A stretch of 64,000 bases of DNA from Actinomycetospora soli (GTDB taxonomy: Bacteria > Actinomycetota > Actinomycetes > Mycobacteriales > Pseudonocardiaceae), in the NCBI RefSeq assembly GCF_021026295.1, contig NZ_JAJNDA010000018.1, positions 1 to 64,000 of the forward strand, written 5' to 3'. The translations under genes and the position numbers were made by a program. This document shows, piece by piece, positions 17,306 through 25,154 of this stretch. Each line of letters opens with the position of its first letter. Positions within the stretch are counted from its first letter, which is position 1. A model generated the notes under the pieces. It saw nothing but the letters and a program-made list of their open reading frames with translations, searched no databases and was not told the origin of the DNA.

Positions 17306-17855
17306 AGGCGGGGGCCGGCCCGCCCAGGTGCAGCGTCGTCTCCCCGTACACCCGCGGCGCCTCGGCCTCGAGCCCCTCCGGCCACACCGGCGTCCGGGTC
17401 CGCGAGTCCCGCTCCAGCACCACCAGCGCGTCGGCCGACAGCCACGGCACGAGCAGCCCCAGCACCGTGTCGACCTCGTCCTCGGTCCCGGCGTAGGGCG
17501 GGTCGACGAACACGAGGTCGACGGTGTCGGTGGGCCGCTTCAGGAACGTCGGCACCGACGCCCGCCGCACGAGCGCCCCCGTGAGCCCGGTCGTCCGCAC
17601 GTTGGTCTGGATGAAGCCGCAGGCCCGCGGGTCACGCTCCACCAGCGTCGCGCCCAGCGCGCCCCGCGACAGCGCCTCCAGACCCAGCGCGCCCGACCCG
17701 GCGTACAGGTCGAGCACCACCGCGTCCTCCAGCACCCCCCGCGCCGCGAGCAGCGAGAACAACGCCTCCCGCACCCGGTCCGACGTCGGGCGCACCCCGG
17801 TCGGCGGCACCTGGATGCGCTGCCCGCCCGCCGTGCCCGCCACGATGCGACTCAC
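17304..17855 (-). CDS. rsmD: 16S rRNA (guanine966-N2)-methyltransferase RsmD
   Basis: 183 aa. MSRIVAGTAGGQRIQVPP and RPTSDRVREALFSLL are typical of RsmD; the SAM site is VVLDLYAGSGALGLEALSRGA and the catalytic motif VFVDPPYAG is N6/N2-methyltransferase type (DPPY). It methylates G966 of 16S rRNA during 30S assembly. It lies downstream of pyc on the minus strand with a small membrane protein gene between them. Its stop codon is inside a family B repeat. Confidence 0.95.
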   Translation of the reverse strand: MSRIVAGTAGGQRIQVPPTGVRPTSDRVREALFSLLAARGVLEDAVVLDLYAGSGALGLEALSRGALGATLVERDPRACGFIQTNVRTTGLTGALVRRASVPTFLKRPTDTVDLVFVDPPYAGTEDEVDTVLGLLVPWLSADALVVLERDSRTRTPVWPEGLEAEAPRVYGETTLHLGGPAPA

Positions 17856-17868
17856 CGCTGCACCACCC

Positions 17869-18342
17869 TCACGTCTCGAAGCACCGCACCTCCACCGCCC
17901 CCGGCGCGAGCACCGCGGAGCGGTACACGATCCCGCCCCCGGGTCGCCCCGCGCGGTGCTGCGCCACGACCGGCGTTCCCGACGGCAGGTCGGGGCCGAA
18001 CTCGACCTCCGCGGCGGTCGGCGAGGGGGTCGGCCCGGGCATGCCGCCGGCCGCGAGCCAGGCGCGCGCCGCGGCGTCGTCGAGCGCGACCCGGAACACC
18101 ACCAGCCCGTCGATGCCCTGCTCGCGGCGCAGCGGCCCCGCGGCCGCCGACGGTGCGGGCAGCGCGCAGAACGCGGCCGCCGACGCGACCTCGGCGGGCG
18201 TGGGCGTCGCCGTCATCCCGCGGTCGAGCTCCCCGTCCCGCGCCACCCACGGGGCGACGCCCAGCCCGACGGCGACGGCGGCCGCGCCGACGAGCACCAG
18301 GGCGACCACACCCGCCGTCAGGACGAGGACCCGTCTAGCCAA
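17869..18342 (-). CDS. Hypothetical membrane-anchored or exported protein
   Basis: 157 aa. One N-terminal hydrophobic segment (VLVLTAGVVALVLVGAAAVAVG, about residues 5-30) after a basic start, then an extracytoplasmic domain of about 120 residues with two cysteines (FCALPA, VRCFET) that could pair. No family recognised. Its start overlaps the pyc stop by 8 bp, so it is probably co-transcribed with pyc and rsmD. Confidence 0.65.
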   Translation of the reverse strand: MARRVLVLTAGVVALVLVGAAAVAVGLGVAPWVARDGELDRGMTATPTPAEVASAAAFCALPAPSAAAGPLRREQGIDGLVVFRVALDDAAARAWLAAGGMPGPTPSPTAAEVEFGPDLPSGTPVVAQHRAGRPGGGIVYRSAVLAPGAVEVRCFET

Positions 18343-21300
18343 GCACCACGACCAGGTCGCCGCCCTCCACCTGCTGCACCCGCCCGAGCGCGAGGCGCGT
18401 CACCGTGCCCGACGACGGGGCGGTGATCGCCGCCTCCATCTTCATCGCCTCGATGGTGGCCACGGTGTCGCCGGCGGACACCGTGTCGCCCTCGGCGACC
18501 TGCAGCGTCACGACCCCCGCGAACGGCGCCGCGACGTGCGAGGGATCGGAGCGGTCGGCCTTCTCGGCGACCTTGACGTCGGTGTCGACCGACCGGTCGC
18601 GGACCTGCAGCGGCCGCAGCTGCCCGTTGAGCGACATCAGCACGGTCCGCATGGCGCGCTCGTCGGGCTCGGAGATCGCCTCGAGCTCGATGAGCAGCTG
18701 CACGCCCGGCTCGAGGTCGACGGCGTACTCGCGCTCGCTGCGCAGGCCGTAGAAGAACTCCTGGCTGCGCAGCACCGAGGTGTCGCCGTAGGAGGTCCGG
18801 TGGTCGCGGAACTCCTTCGTCGGGCCGGGGAAGAGCAGCTCGTTGAGCGTGCCGGCGCGGTCGGCCTCGAGGCCCTTGCGCTGGTCGTCGGTCAGCTCGG
18901 CCACACCGGGACGCTCGGTGCGACCCTCCAGCGCGCGGGTGCGCAGCGGCTCGGGCCAGCCACCGGGCGGGTCGCCGAGCTCGCCGCGCAGGAAGCCGAT
19001 CACCGAGTCGGGGATGTCGAAGCGCGACGGGTCGGCCTCGAAGTCCTTCGGGTCCACGCCCGCGCCGACGAAGTGCAGCGCGAGGTCGCCGACCACCTTC
19101 GACGACGGCGTGACCTTCACCAGGTGCCCGAGCATCCGGTCGGCGGCCGCGTAGGCGTCCTCGACCTGCTCGAACCGGTCGCCCAGACCGAGCGCGACCG
19201 CCTGGGTGCGCAGGTTCGACAGCTGCCCGCCGGGGATCTCGTGGGTGTAGACGCGGCCCGTCGGCGACGCGAGGCCGGACTCGAACGGCGCGTAGACCTT
19301 GCGGACCAGCTCCCAGTACGGCTCGAGCGCGTTGACCGCGTCCAGCGAGAGCCCGGTCTCCCGCTCGCTGTGGTCGGTCGCCGCGACGAGCGCGGAGAGC
19401 GAGGGCTGCGAGGTGGTGCCGGCCATCGAGGCGACGGCGGCGTCCACGGCGTCCACGCCCGCGTCGATCGCGGCGAGGAGGGTCGCGAGCTGGCCGCCCG
19501 CGGTGTCGTGGGTGTGGAGGTGGACCGGGAGGTCGAAGCGGTCGCGGAGCGCGGTGACGAGCTTCCGCGCCGCGGGCGGGCGCAGCAGCCCGGCCATGTC
19601 CTTGATCGCCAGGACGTGGGCGCCCGCGTCGACGATCTGCTCGGCGAGACGCAGGTAGTAGTCGAGGGTGTAGAGCTCCTCGGCCGGGTTCATGAGGTCG
19701 CTCGTGTAGCAGAGCGCGACCTCGGCGAGCGCCCCGCCGGAGGCCCGCACCGCGTCGATCGCGGGTCGCATCTGGGACACGTCGTTGAGCGCGTCGAAGA
19801 TGCGGAAGACGTCGATCCCGACGCGGGCCGCCTCGGCGACGAAGGCGTCGGTCACCTCGGTCGGGTAGGGCGTGTAGCCGACGGTGTTCCGCCCGCGCAG
19901 CAGCATCTGGAGGCACAGGTTGGGCACCGCCTCGCGCAACCGCGCGAGCCGCTCCCACGGGTCCTCGGCGAGGAAGCGCAGGGCCACGTCGTAGGTGGCG
20001 CCGCCCCAGCACTCCAGCGACAGCAGTTCCGGCGCGGTCCGGGCGACGTGCGGCGCGATCTCCAGCAGGTCCCGCGTGCGGACCCGGGTGGCCAGCAGCG
20101 ACTGGTGGGCGTCGCGGAACGTGGTGTCGGTGACCGGCACGCCCGTCTGCGCCCGCAGCCACGCCGCGAACCCCTCGGGCCCGAGCTCGCCGAGGCGCTG
20201 GCGGGACCCGGCGGGCGGCTCCTGCGCCAGGTCGACCGCCGGCAGCTTGTCCCGCGGGTCGACGAGGTCGGGCGCCGGGCCGTGCGGCTTGTTGACCGTG
20301 ACGTCGGCGAGGTAGGTCATCAGCCGGGTGCCGCGGTCGGCGGGCGCCCGTGCGGCGAGCAGTTCCGGGTGCTCGGCGATGAAGCTCGTCGTCACCCGGC
20401 CCTCGCGGAAGTCCGGCTCGTCGAGCAGGGCCATGAGGAACGGGATGTTCGTCGAGACCCCGCGGACCCGGAACTCGGCGAGCGCGCGGCGCGCCCGCCG
20501 GACCGCCGTCGTGAAGTCCCGGCCGCGACAGGTGACCTTGACCAGCAGCGAGTCGAAGTGCGGGCTGATCCGCGCGCCGGCGAAGGCGGTCCCGCCGTCG
20601 AGCCGGACGCCCGAGCCCGAGGCCGAGCGGTACGCCGAGATCATCCCGACGTCGGGCCGGAACTCGTTGGCCGGGTCCTCGGTGGTGATGCGGCACTGCA
20701 GCGCGAACCCGTGCAGCGCCACCGTGTCCTGCGACAGGCCCAGGTCGGCGAGCGTCTCCCCGGAGGCGATGCGCATCTGGGCGCCGACGAGGTCGACGTC
20801 AGCGACCTCCTCGGTGACCGTGTGCTCCACCTGGATGCGCGGGTTCATCTCGATGAAGTGGTGCCGGCCGTCGCGGTCGAGCAGGAACTCGACGGTGCCC
20901 GCGTTGACGTAGCCGATCGCCGTCGCGAACTTCACGGCGTCGGCGCAGATCCGCTCGCGCAGCTCGGGCGACAGGTGCGGCGCGGGCGCGATCTCGACGA
21001 CCTTCTGGTGGCGCCGCTGCACCGAGCAGTCGCGCTCGAACAGGTGCATCACGTGGCCCTCGGCGTCGGCGAGGATCTGCACCTCGATGTGCCGCGGGTC
21101 GATCACCGCCTGCTCGAGGATCACCGTCGCGTCGCCGAACGCCGAGGACGCCTCGTTCATCGCAGCCTGGAGCGCGTCGCGGAGCGCCCGCTCCTCCTTG
21201 ACGAGCCGCATGCCGCGGCCGCCGCCGCCCGCGACCGCCTTCACGAACAGCGGGAACGTCATCTCCGCGGCCGCCGCGAGCAGGACGTCGATGTCGTCGG

Positions 21301-21712
21301 AGGGGTCGGAGGAGTCGAGGACCGGCACCCCCGCCTCCCGCGCCGCCGCGACCGCCCGGTGCTTGTTGCCCGCCATCGCGAGCACCCGCGCGGGCGGGCC
21401 GATGAAGGTGATGCCGGCCTCGGCGCACGCCGTCGCGAGCTTCGGGTTCTCGGAGAGGAAGCCGTAGCCGGGGTAGATCGCGTCGGCGCCGGCCTTCTGC
21501 GCCGCGCGGATCATCTCCTTGATCGAGAGGTACGCCCGGACCGGGTGGCCCTCCTCGCCGATCTGGTACGCCTCGTCGGCCTTGAGCCGGTGCTCCGACT
21601 GGCGGTCCTCGACCGGGAAGACGGCGACGGTCGCCGCCCCGAGCTCGTAGGCGGCGCGGAACCCCCGGATGGCGATCTCGCCCCGGTTGGCCACGAGAAC
21701 CTTGCGGAACAT
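18335..21712 (-). CDS. pyc: Pyruvate carboxylase
   Basis: 1125 aa, single-chain anaplerotic enzyme (pyruvate + HCO3 + ATP to oxaloacetate). Order: biotin carboxylase (residues 1-450; VANRGEIAIRGFRAA, ATP-grasp AGGGGRGMRLV, FIEMNPRIQVEHTVTE), carboxyltransferase (about 520-800; TDTTFRDAHQSLLATRVRT, metal-site HLHTHDTAG), PC tetramerisation region, and a C-terminal biotinyl domain with the biotinylated lysine Lys1091 in EAMKMEAA. ATG 21712 gives the canonical MFRKVLVANRGE start; the open frame upstream is spurious. Same genomic slot as Rv2967c. Confidence 0.98.
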   Translation of the reverse strand: MFRKVLVANRGEIAIRGFRAAYELGAATVAVFPVEDRQSEHRLKADEAYQIGEEGHPVRAYLSIKEMIRAAQKAGADAIYPGYGFLSENPKLATACAEAGITFIGPPARVLAMAGNKHRAVAAAREAGVPVLDSSDPSDDIDVLLAAAAEMTFPLFVKAVAGGGGRGMRLVKEERALRDALQAAMNEASSAFGDATVILEQAVIDPRHIEVQILADAEGHVMHLFERDCSVQRRHQKVVEIAPAPHLSPELRERICADAVKFATAIGYVNAGTVEFLLDRDGRHHFIEMNPRIQVEHTVTEEVADVDLVGAQMRIASGETLADLGLSQDTVALHGFALQCRITTEDPANEFRPDVGMISAYRSASGSGVRLDGGTAFAGARISPHFDSLLVKVTCRGRDFTTAVRRARRALAEFRVRGVSTNIPFLMALLDEPDFREGRVTTSFIAEHPELLAARAPADRGTRLMTYLADVTVNKPHGPAPDLVDPRDKLPAVDLAQEPPAGSRQRLGELGPEGFAAWLRAQTGVPVTDTTFRDAHQSLLATRVRTRDLLEIAPHVARTAPELLSLECWGGATYDVALRFLAEDPWERLARLREAVPNLCLQMLLRGRNTVGYTPYPTEVTDAFVAEAARVGIDVFRIFDALNDVSQMRPAIDAVRASGGALAEVALCYTSDLMNPAEELYTLDYYLRLAEQIVDAGAHVLAIKDMAGLLRPPAARKLVTALRDRFDLPVHLHTHDTAGGQLATLLAAIDAGVDAVDAAVASMAGTTSQPSLSALVAATDHSERETGLSLDAVNALEPYWELVRKVYAPFESGLASPTGRVYTHEIPGGQLSNLRTQAVALGLGDRFEQVEDAYAAADRMLGHLVKVTPSSKVVGDLALHFVGAGVDPKDFEADPSRFDIPDSVIGFLRGELGDPPGGWPEPLRTRALEGRTERPGVAELTDDQRKGLEADRAGTLNELLFPGPTKEFRDHRTSYGDTSVLRSQEFFYGLRSEREYAVDLEPGVQLLIELEAISEPDERAMRTVLMSLNGQLRPLQVRDRSVDTDVKVAEKADRSDPSHVAAPFAGVVTLQVAEGDTVSAGDTVATIEAMKMEAAITAPSSGTVTRLALGRVQQVEGGDLVVVLG

Positions 21713-21823
21713 CTGGGTCGTCCTCCGGGGTCGGGCTGATCGTCGGCGGCGCACGGTACCGCGATCGTGGTCCGTCGACGGCTCTTCCGGTACCAAAGAA
21801 GGGGGACACGAGGAGGGCCGGAC

Positions 21824-22537
21824 ATGCCGGGTAGGTCGACCACGCCGATGCGCCGCTCCGCCGTGCCGTGGCTCTACGGCATCGCCGTGCTGCTCACCGT
21901 CATCTCCCCGCTGGTGTTCCTCGGCGTGTGGGTCGCCGACGGCACGCTCGAGGGGGTCGGCACGGCCCTGCTCGCGGCGGTGGCCGACCTGGTGGCCGCG
22001 GCGCTCGCCGCGATCGTCGCCACGGTGCTCGCCGCGCAGCGCGGGGTCCGCCGGGTGCGCACGGTCGTCCTCGGTCATCCCGACGGCAGGTCGGGTCGGC
22101 TCTCCGAGCACCGCGCGGCCCGGTGGGCGCTCGCCCGGGACCGGTTTGCCGCCCTGCAGCGCGACTACGCCGCCTTCGAGTCCGACCCCCGGGCGGTCGC
22201 CGCCCGCCCGGCGCTCGTGGACGTGTCGGTGCCCGCCACCGAGGCGTTCGTCGAGGCGCTGGCCGACGCGCAGGTCCTCGCGACCCCGACCGAGCCCGGC
22301 GACCCCCGCCGCGAGGAGTTCGTCGCCGCCGTCGACCGGGCCGTCGCGGCGTGGGACGAGGCCCGGCGGCACGCGGACGCGCTGGCGGCCGAGCGCGCCC
22401 CGGTGCCGCCCCGCCCGCTGGAGACGCGCGCGCCCGGACCGGCCGCGCCCGCCGACGAGTACGCCGCCGTCGCCGACGCCGTGAAGCAGGCGGCCGCCCG
22501 GGGCATGCGCGACCTGAAGAGCCGGCTGCGCGCCTGA
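21824..22537 (+). CDS. Hypothetical two-helix membrane protein
   Basis: 237 aa. Two hydrophobic helices near the N-terminus (LYGIAVLLTVISPLVFLGVW and GTALLAAVADLVAAALAAIVATVLA), then a long cytoplasmic Ala/Arg/Glu-rich helical region and the C-terminal VKQAAARGMRDLKSRLRA. No family recognised. ATG 21824 has a purine-rich GAGGAGGG about 8 nt upstream, so the longer form from 21767 is unlikely. Divergent from pyc. Confidence 0.65.
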   Translation: MPGRSTTPMRRSAVPWLYGIAVLLTVISPLVFLGVWVADGTLEGVGTALLAAVADLVAAALAAIVATVLAAQRGVRRVRTVVLGHPDGRSGRLSEHRAARWALARDRFAALQRDYAAFESDPRAVAARPALVDVSVPATEAFVEALADAQVLATPTEPGDPRREEFVAAVDRAVAAWDEARRHADALAAERAPVPPRPLETRAPGPAAPADEYAAVADAVKQAAARGMRDLKSRLRA

Positions 22538-22539
22538 GG

Positions 22540-22750
22540 CGGGCGGCCCCGGATGTCAGCGGTGGCACACGGCTGCCACCCGACGTCAGCAGCGCGCCAC
22601 GCTCATGGGCGGGCGGCTCCGGGATGTCAGCGGTGGCACACGGCTGCCACCCGACGTCAGCAGCGCGCCACGCTCATGGGCGGGCGGCCCCGGGATGTCA
22701 GCGGTGGCACACGGCTGCCACCCGACGTCAGCGGTGGGCCACGGCTGACG
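22540..22750. repeat. Family B tandem array, 71-bp period
   Basis: GATGTCAGCGGTGGCACACG occurs at 22552, 22623 and 22694, exactly 71 bp apart; each unit continues with CCCGACGTCAGC and a GCGCGCCACGCTCATGG spacer. A fourth, shortened dyad at 22727-22749 contains the stop codon of the hydrolase gene. The array fills the whole gap between two convergent genes (22537 and 22728). Each core can fold (GTCAGC..GCTGAC), so the array may also terminate transcription from both sides. Confidence 0.9.
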
Positions 22751-23666
22751 CCCGCCCCGCGATCGCCCGGATCGCCGCCGCCGTCCCGTACGGCCGGTCC
22801 TCCTGCAGGTAGTGCCCCGCGCCGGGGACCACGACGACGTCCGCGCCCGGCAGGGTCGCCGCGCTGATGCCGGGGGCGCCGCCCTCCAGCGCGGTGGCGG
22901 GGACGGGCAGTGGCCCCGGGTCGAGGCGGTTGCGGGCGGCGTCGCGGGGCAGGGCCCGGTACCGGCCCATCGCGGCGTCGTACCGACCGGGCGCCGCGTG
23001 GGCGCGGACCGCGTCGTCGAGCGAGCCCGAGGCGGTCACGGCCGGACTGCCGACGAAGGCCTCGAGCACCTCCCGCTCGCGACCGGCCACCTCGGCGGCG
23101 AGCCGCCCGGGCGGGGCGGCGGCGAAGGCGGCGACGTGCGGCGGGGCGAGTTCCTCGAGTCCGCGCCCGGGGACCCCGCCGCCGGAGAGCACCAGGTGCC
23201 GCACCTGGTCGGGGCGCGACCGCGCCCAGGCGTACGCGGGCATCGCGCCCATGTCGTGACCGACCACGACGGCGGGTCCGAGCCGGAGCGCCGTCGCGAG
23301 TGCGGCGAGGTCACCGGCGAGGGTCCGCGCGTCGGGGTCCGCGACGGGGCCGAACCCGGAGCAGCCCGCGCCCCGCAGGTCGGGGACCAGGACCCGGTGG
23401 TCGGCGGCGAGGTCGAGCGCCACCGTCCGCCACGTCCGCCACGTCTCCGGGAAGCCGTGCAGGAGGACGACGGCCGGCGCATCCGGCGGGCCCCCGACCA
23501 CGGCGTGCAGCCGCACCGGCCCGACGTCGACCGCCACCGGCGCGAGCCCCGGCACGGCGGCGCCGCAGCGCGTGCTCCCGGACGCCGTCACCGGCACCAC
23601 CAGCGCGAGGAGCACCACGACGACGAGGACGCGTCGGAGGGCCACCGAACGGGGGTGACCGCTCAC
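22728..23666 (-). CDS. Exported alpha/beta hydrolase (epoxide hydrolase/haloacid dehalogenase-like)
   Basis: 312 aa. Signal-type N-terminus (RRVLVVVVLLALVVPVTASGS). The fold motifs are HGFPETWRTW with the oxyanion HGFPE, the nucleophile elbow GHDMGA with Asp as nucleophile, and a terminal catalytic His in GAGHYLQEDRP. An Asp nucleophile points to epoxide hydrolase or dehalogenase chemistry rather than esterase. The last codons (ASAVAHR) and the stop are encoded by a family B repeat, so the natural C-terminus may have been replaced. Substrate unknown. Confidence 0.85.
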   Translation of the reverse strand: MSGHPRSVALRRVLVVVVLLALVVPVTASGSTRCGAAVPGLAPVAVDVGPVRLHAVVGGPPDAPAVVLLHGFPETWRTWRTVALDLAADHRVLVPDLRGAGCSGFGPVADPDARTLAGDLAALATALRLGPAVVVGHDMGAMPAYAWARSRPDQVRHLVLSGGGVPGRGLEELAPPHVAAFAAAPPGRLAAEVAGREREVLEAFVGSPAVTASGSLDDAVRAHAAPGRYDAAMGRYRALPRDAARNRLDPGPLPVPATALEGGAPGISAATLPGADVVVVPGAGHYLQEDRPYGTAAAIRAIAGRASAVAHR

Positions 23667-23887
23667 GGACCGACCGATGACGCGGCGGCGCGATCAGATC
23701 CGCCGTCGCACCGGAACGACACTCGTCTGTCACCGGAGCGCTGCGGTGGGTGACGGTGTGAGCTACGCGATATCACACGATCAGACCCGAGTGGGATCTC
23801 GATGGACCGGACACCCTGTCATCGACGGCAACGACCGTCACGCGAGTCCTTCGGTGCCCGGAGCTGGGGAGCGTCCGTTCACCGAAC

Positions 23888-23925
23888 AAGGCCCGGGGTC
23901 CCCATCGGGGTGGGGCCCCGGGCCA
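23888..23925 (-). terminator. Terminator of the NlpC/P60 gene
   Basis: A stem of 14 bp with one bulged base (23890-23904 with 23911-23924) downstream of the minus-strand stop at 23945; on the transcript it is followed by UUGUU. The most classical terminator in the window. Confidence 0.75.
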
Positions 23926-23944
23926 CTCTCGTCCGGGGGGTCGG

Positions 23945-24817
23945 TCAGACGACCCGGCGGGCGCCCACCGCGTTCTTCTCGATCTTCGACAGCGGCGTGT
24001 ACTTCACGTCCTGGCCGCTGGTCGGCGCCTCGATCACCCTGCCGTCGCCGACGTACATCACGACGTGGCTGACCGGGCTGTAGAGGAAGATCAGGTCGCC
24101 CGGCTGCAGGTCGTCCATCGAGACCTTCTGGCCGACCTTGGACTGCGCGGCCGAGGTGCGGGGCAGGTCCTTGCCCGCCTTCTCGAACGCGTACTGCATG
24201 AGGCCCGAGCAGTCGAAGGAGTTCGGGCCCGTGGCGCCCCAGACGTAGGGCTTGCCGAGGCGGGACTCGGCCGCGTCGATGGCGTCCGCGGCCATCTGCT
24301 GGCCGGCCGAGAGCTGCGGCTTCGCGGCGGGCGCGGGCGCCGCGGCGGGCGCCTGCCGCGCGGTCGCCGCGACGGTCTTGTACTGCGGGGTCGCCTGCGC
24401 GACCGCGGGGGCGACGACCGGCATGACGGCCGTGATCGCCGCGGGGGCCTGCTGGGCCGCGGCGGGCAGCGTCATGCTGCTGGCGGCGAGGTTCGTCGGG
24501 AGGGCGAACTCCCCCGTCGCCGCGGGCTCGTCGACGGTCGGGACGAGGCCGTGCGCCGCAGCGCCACCGGCGCCGGCGAGGGCCCCGAGCGCGGCCAGCG
24601 AGAGGCCGGCGGTGCGGGCGGCCCGGTCGAGGGGACGCTCCGGTGCCGCGGGACGACGGGTGCGGTGCTGCTCCTGGACCCGGGGGTCGCCGGCGGGCGC
24701 GCCGTGGGCGCCGCGACCGGTCAGGGCGGCCGGGATCGGACCGAGGGAGCCGGTGGTGGCCGCGTCCGGAGCCGCGTGTCGGCCGTTCGGCCGCACGGGC
24801 GGCAGCACTGCGGTCAT
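23945..24817 (-). CDS. Exported NlpC/P60 peptidoglycan endopeptidase
   Basis: 290 aa. A basic, disordered N-terminus, a hydrophobic segment (AGLSLAALGALAGAGGAAAHG, about residues 70-92), a long Ala/Pro/Gln-rich linker and a C-terminal NlpC/P60 domain of about 120 residues: KPYVWGATGPNSFDCSGLM with the catalytic Cys, then SHVVMYVGDGRVIEAP with the catalytic His. It would cut D-glutamyl-meso-diaminopimelate or related bonds in peptidoglycan, as RipA/RpfB-linked hydrolases do. Start ATG 24817 (MTAVLPPVRPNG); the longer frame is not credible. The Arg-rich stretch before the hydrophobic segment makes an unusually long signal. Confidence 0.88.
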   Translation of the reverse strand: MTAVLPPVRPNGRHAAPDAATTGSLGPIPAALTGRGAHGAPAGDPRVQEQHRTRRPAAPERPLDRAARTAGLSLAALGALAGAGGAAAHGLVPTVDEPAATGEFALPTNLAASSMTLPAAAQQAPAAITAVMPVVAPAVAQATPQYKTVAATARQAPAAAPAPAAKPQLSAGQQMAADAIDAAESRLGKPYVWGATGPNSFDCSGLMQYAFEKAGKDLPRTSAAQSKVGQKVSMDDLQPGDLIFLYSPVSHVVMYVGDGRVIEAPTSGQDVKYTPLSKIEKNAVGARRVV

Positions 24818-25154
24818 ACGTCGTCTCCACGCCCGGCGGCGACCGGTCCGGGACGCGGTGCGACCCGATCCGTGCCGGTCACTGCTGGGGAGTGCAGCGG
24901 ACCGACGATCTCCGTCCCGTCCTGGACGTCGTGCGCTCCGGGGAGGCCGCCGGACGAGAACCGGGCGAAGCGGCCGAGCGCATCGGCGCGCTGTTGCGAA
25001 CCGACGGCCAGACCGTAACCGAACCGTGACCCCGCGCGGCCACCCGGGCGCTGCGTGTCGCGCCCGGAGGTCGGTCGCGCGCGCCGATCGGCTACCGCCG
25101 GGTATCCGCGCGGTCACCCCGCGTGGGCCGCGACGAGCGGTGCCCGGGCCCGGC
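24818..25154. other. Gene-free stretch between the NlpC/P60 gene and recG
   Basis: About 340 bases without a convincing gene; it is the 5' region of the minus-strand NlpC/P60 gene. The only structure seen is the direct repeat ACCGTAACCGAACCGTGAC (25013-25031), which could be an operator. c-di-AMP riboswitches precede some actinobacterial cell-wall hydrolase genes, but I could not trace that consensus here. Confidence 0.45.

Noticed and set aside
21712-22372. N-terminal extension of pyruvate carboxylase to 22372
   Set aside because: The extension is antisense to a membrane-protein gene; MFRKVLVANRGE is the canonical start.
22540-22750. CRISPR array
   Set aside because: Units are near-identical over the full 71 bp with no unique spacers and no cas genes; it is a tandem copy of a dispersed palindrome.
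24818-25154. c-di-AMP (ydaO) riboswitch before the NlpC/P60 gene
   Set aside because: Expected by context, but the conserved core could not be identified by eye; a covariance model search would decide.
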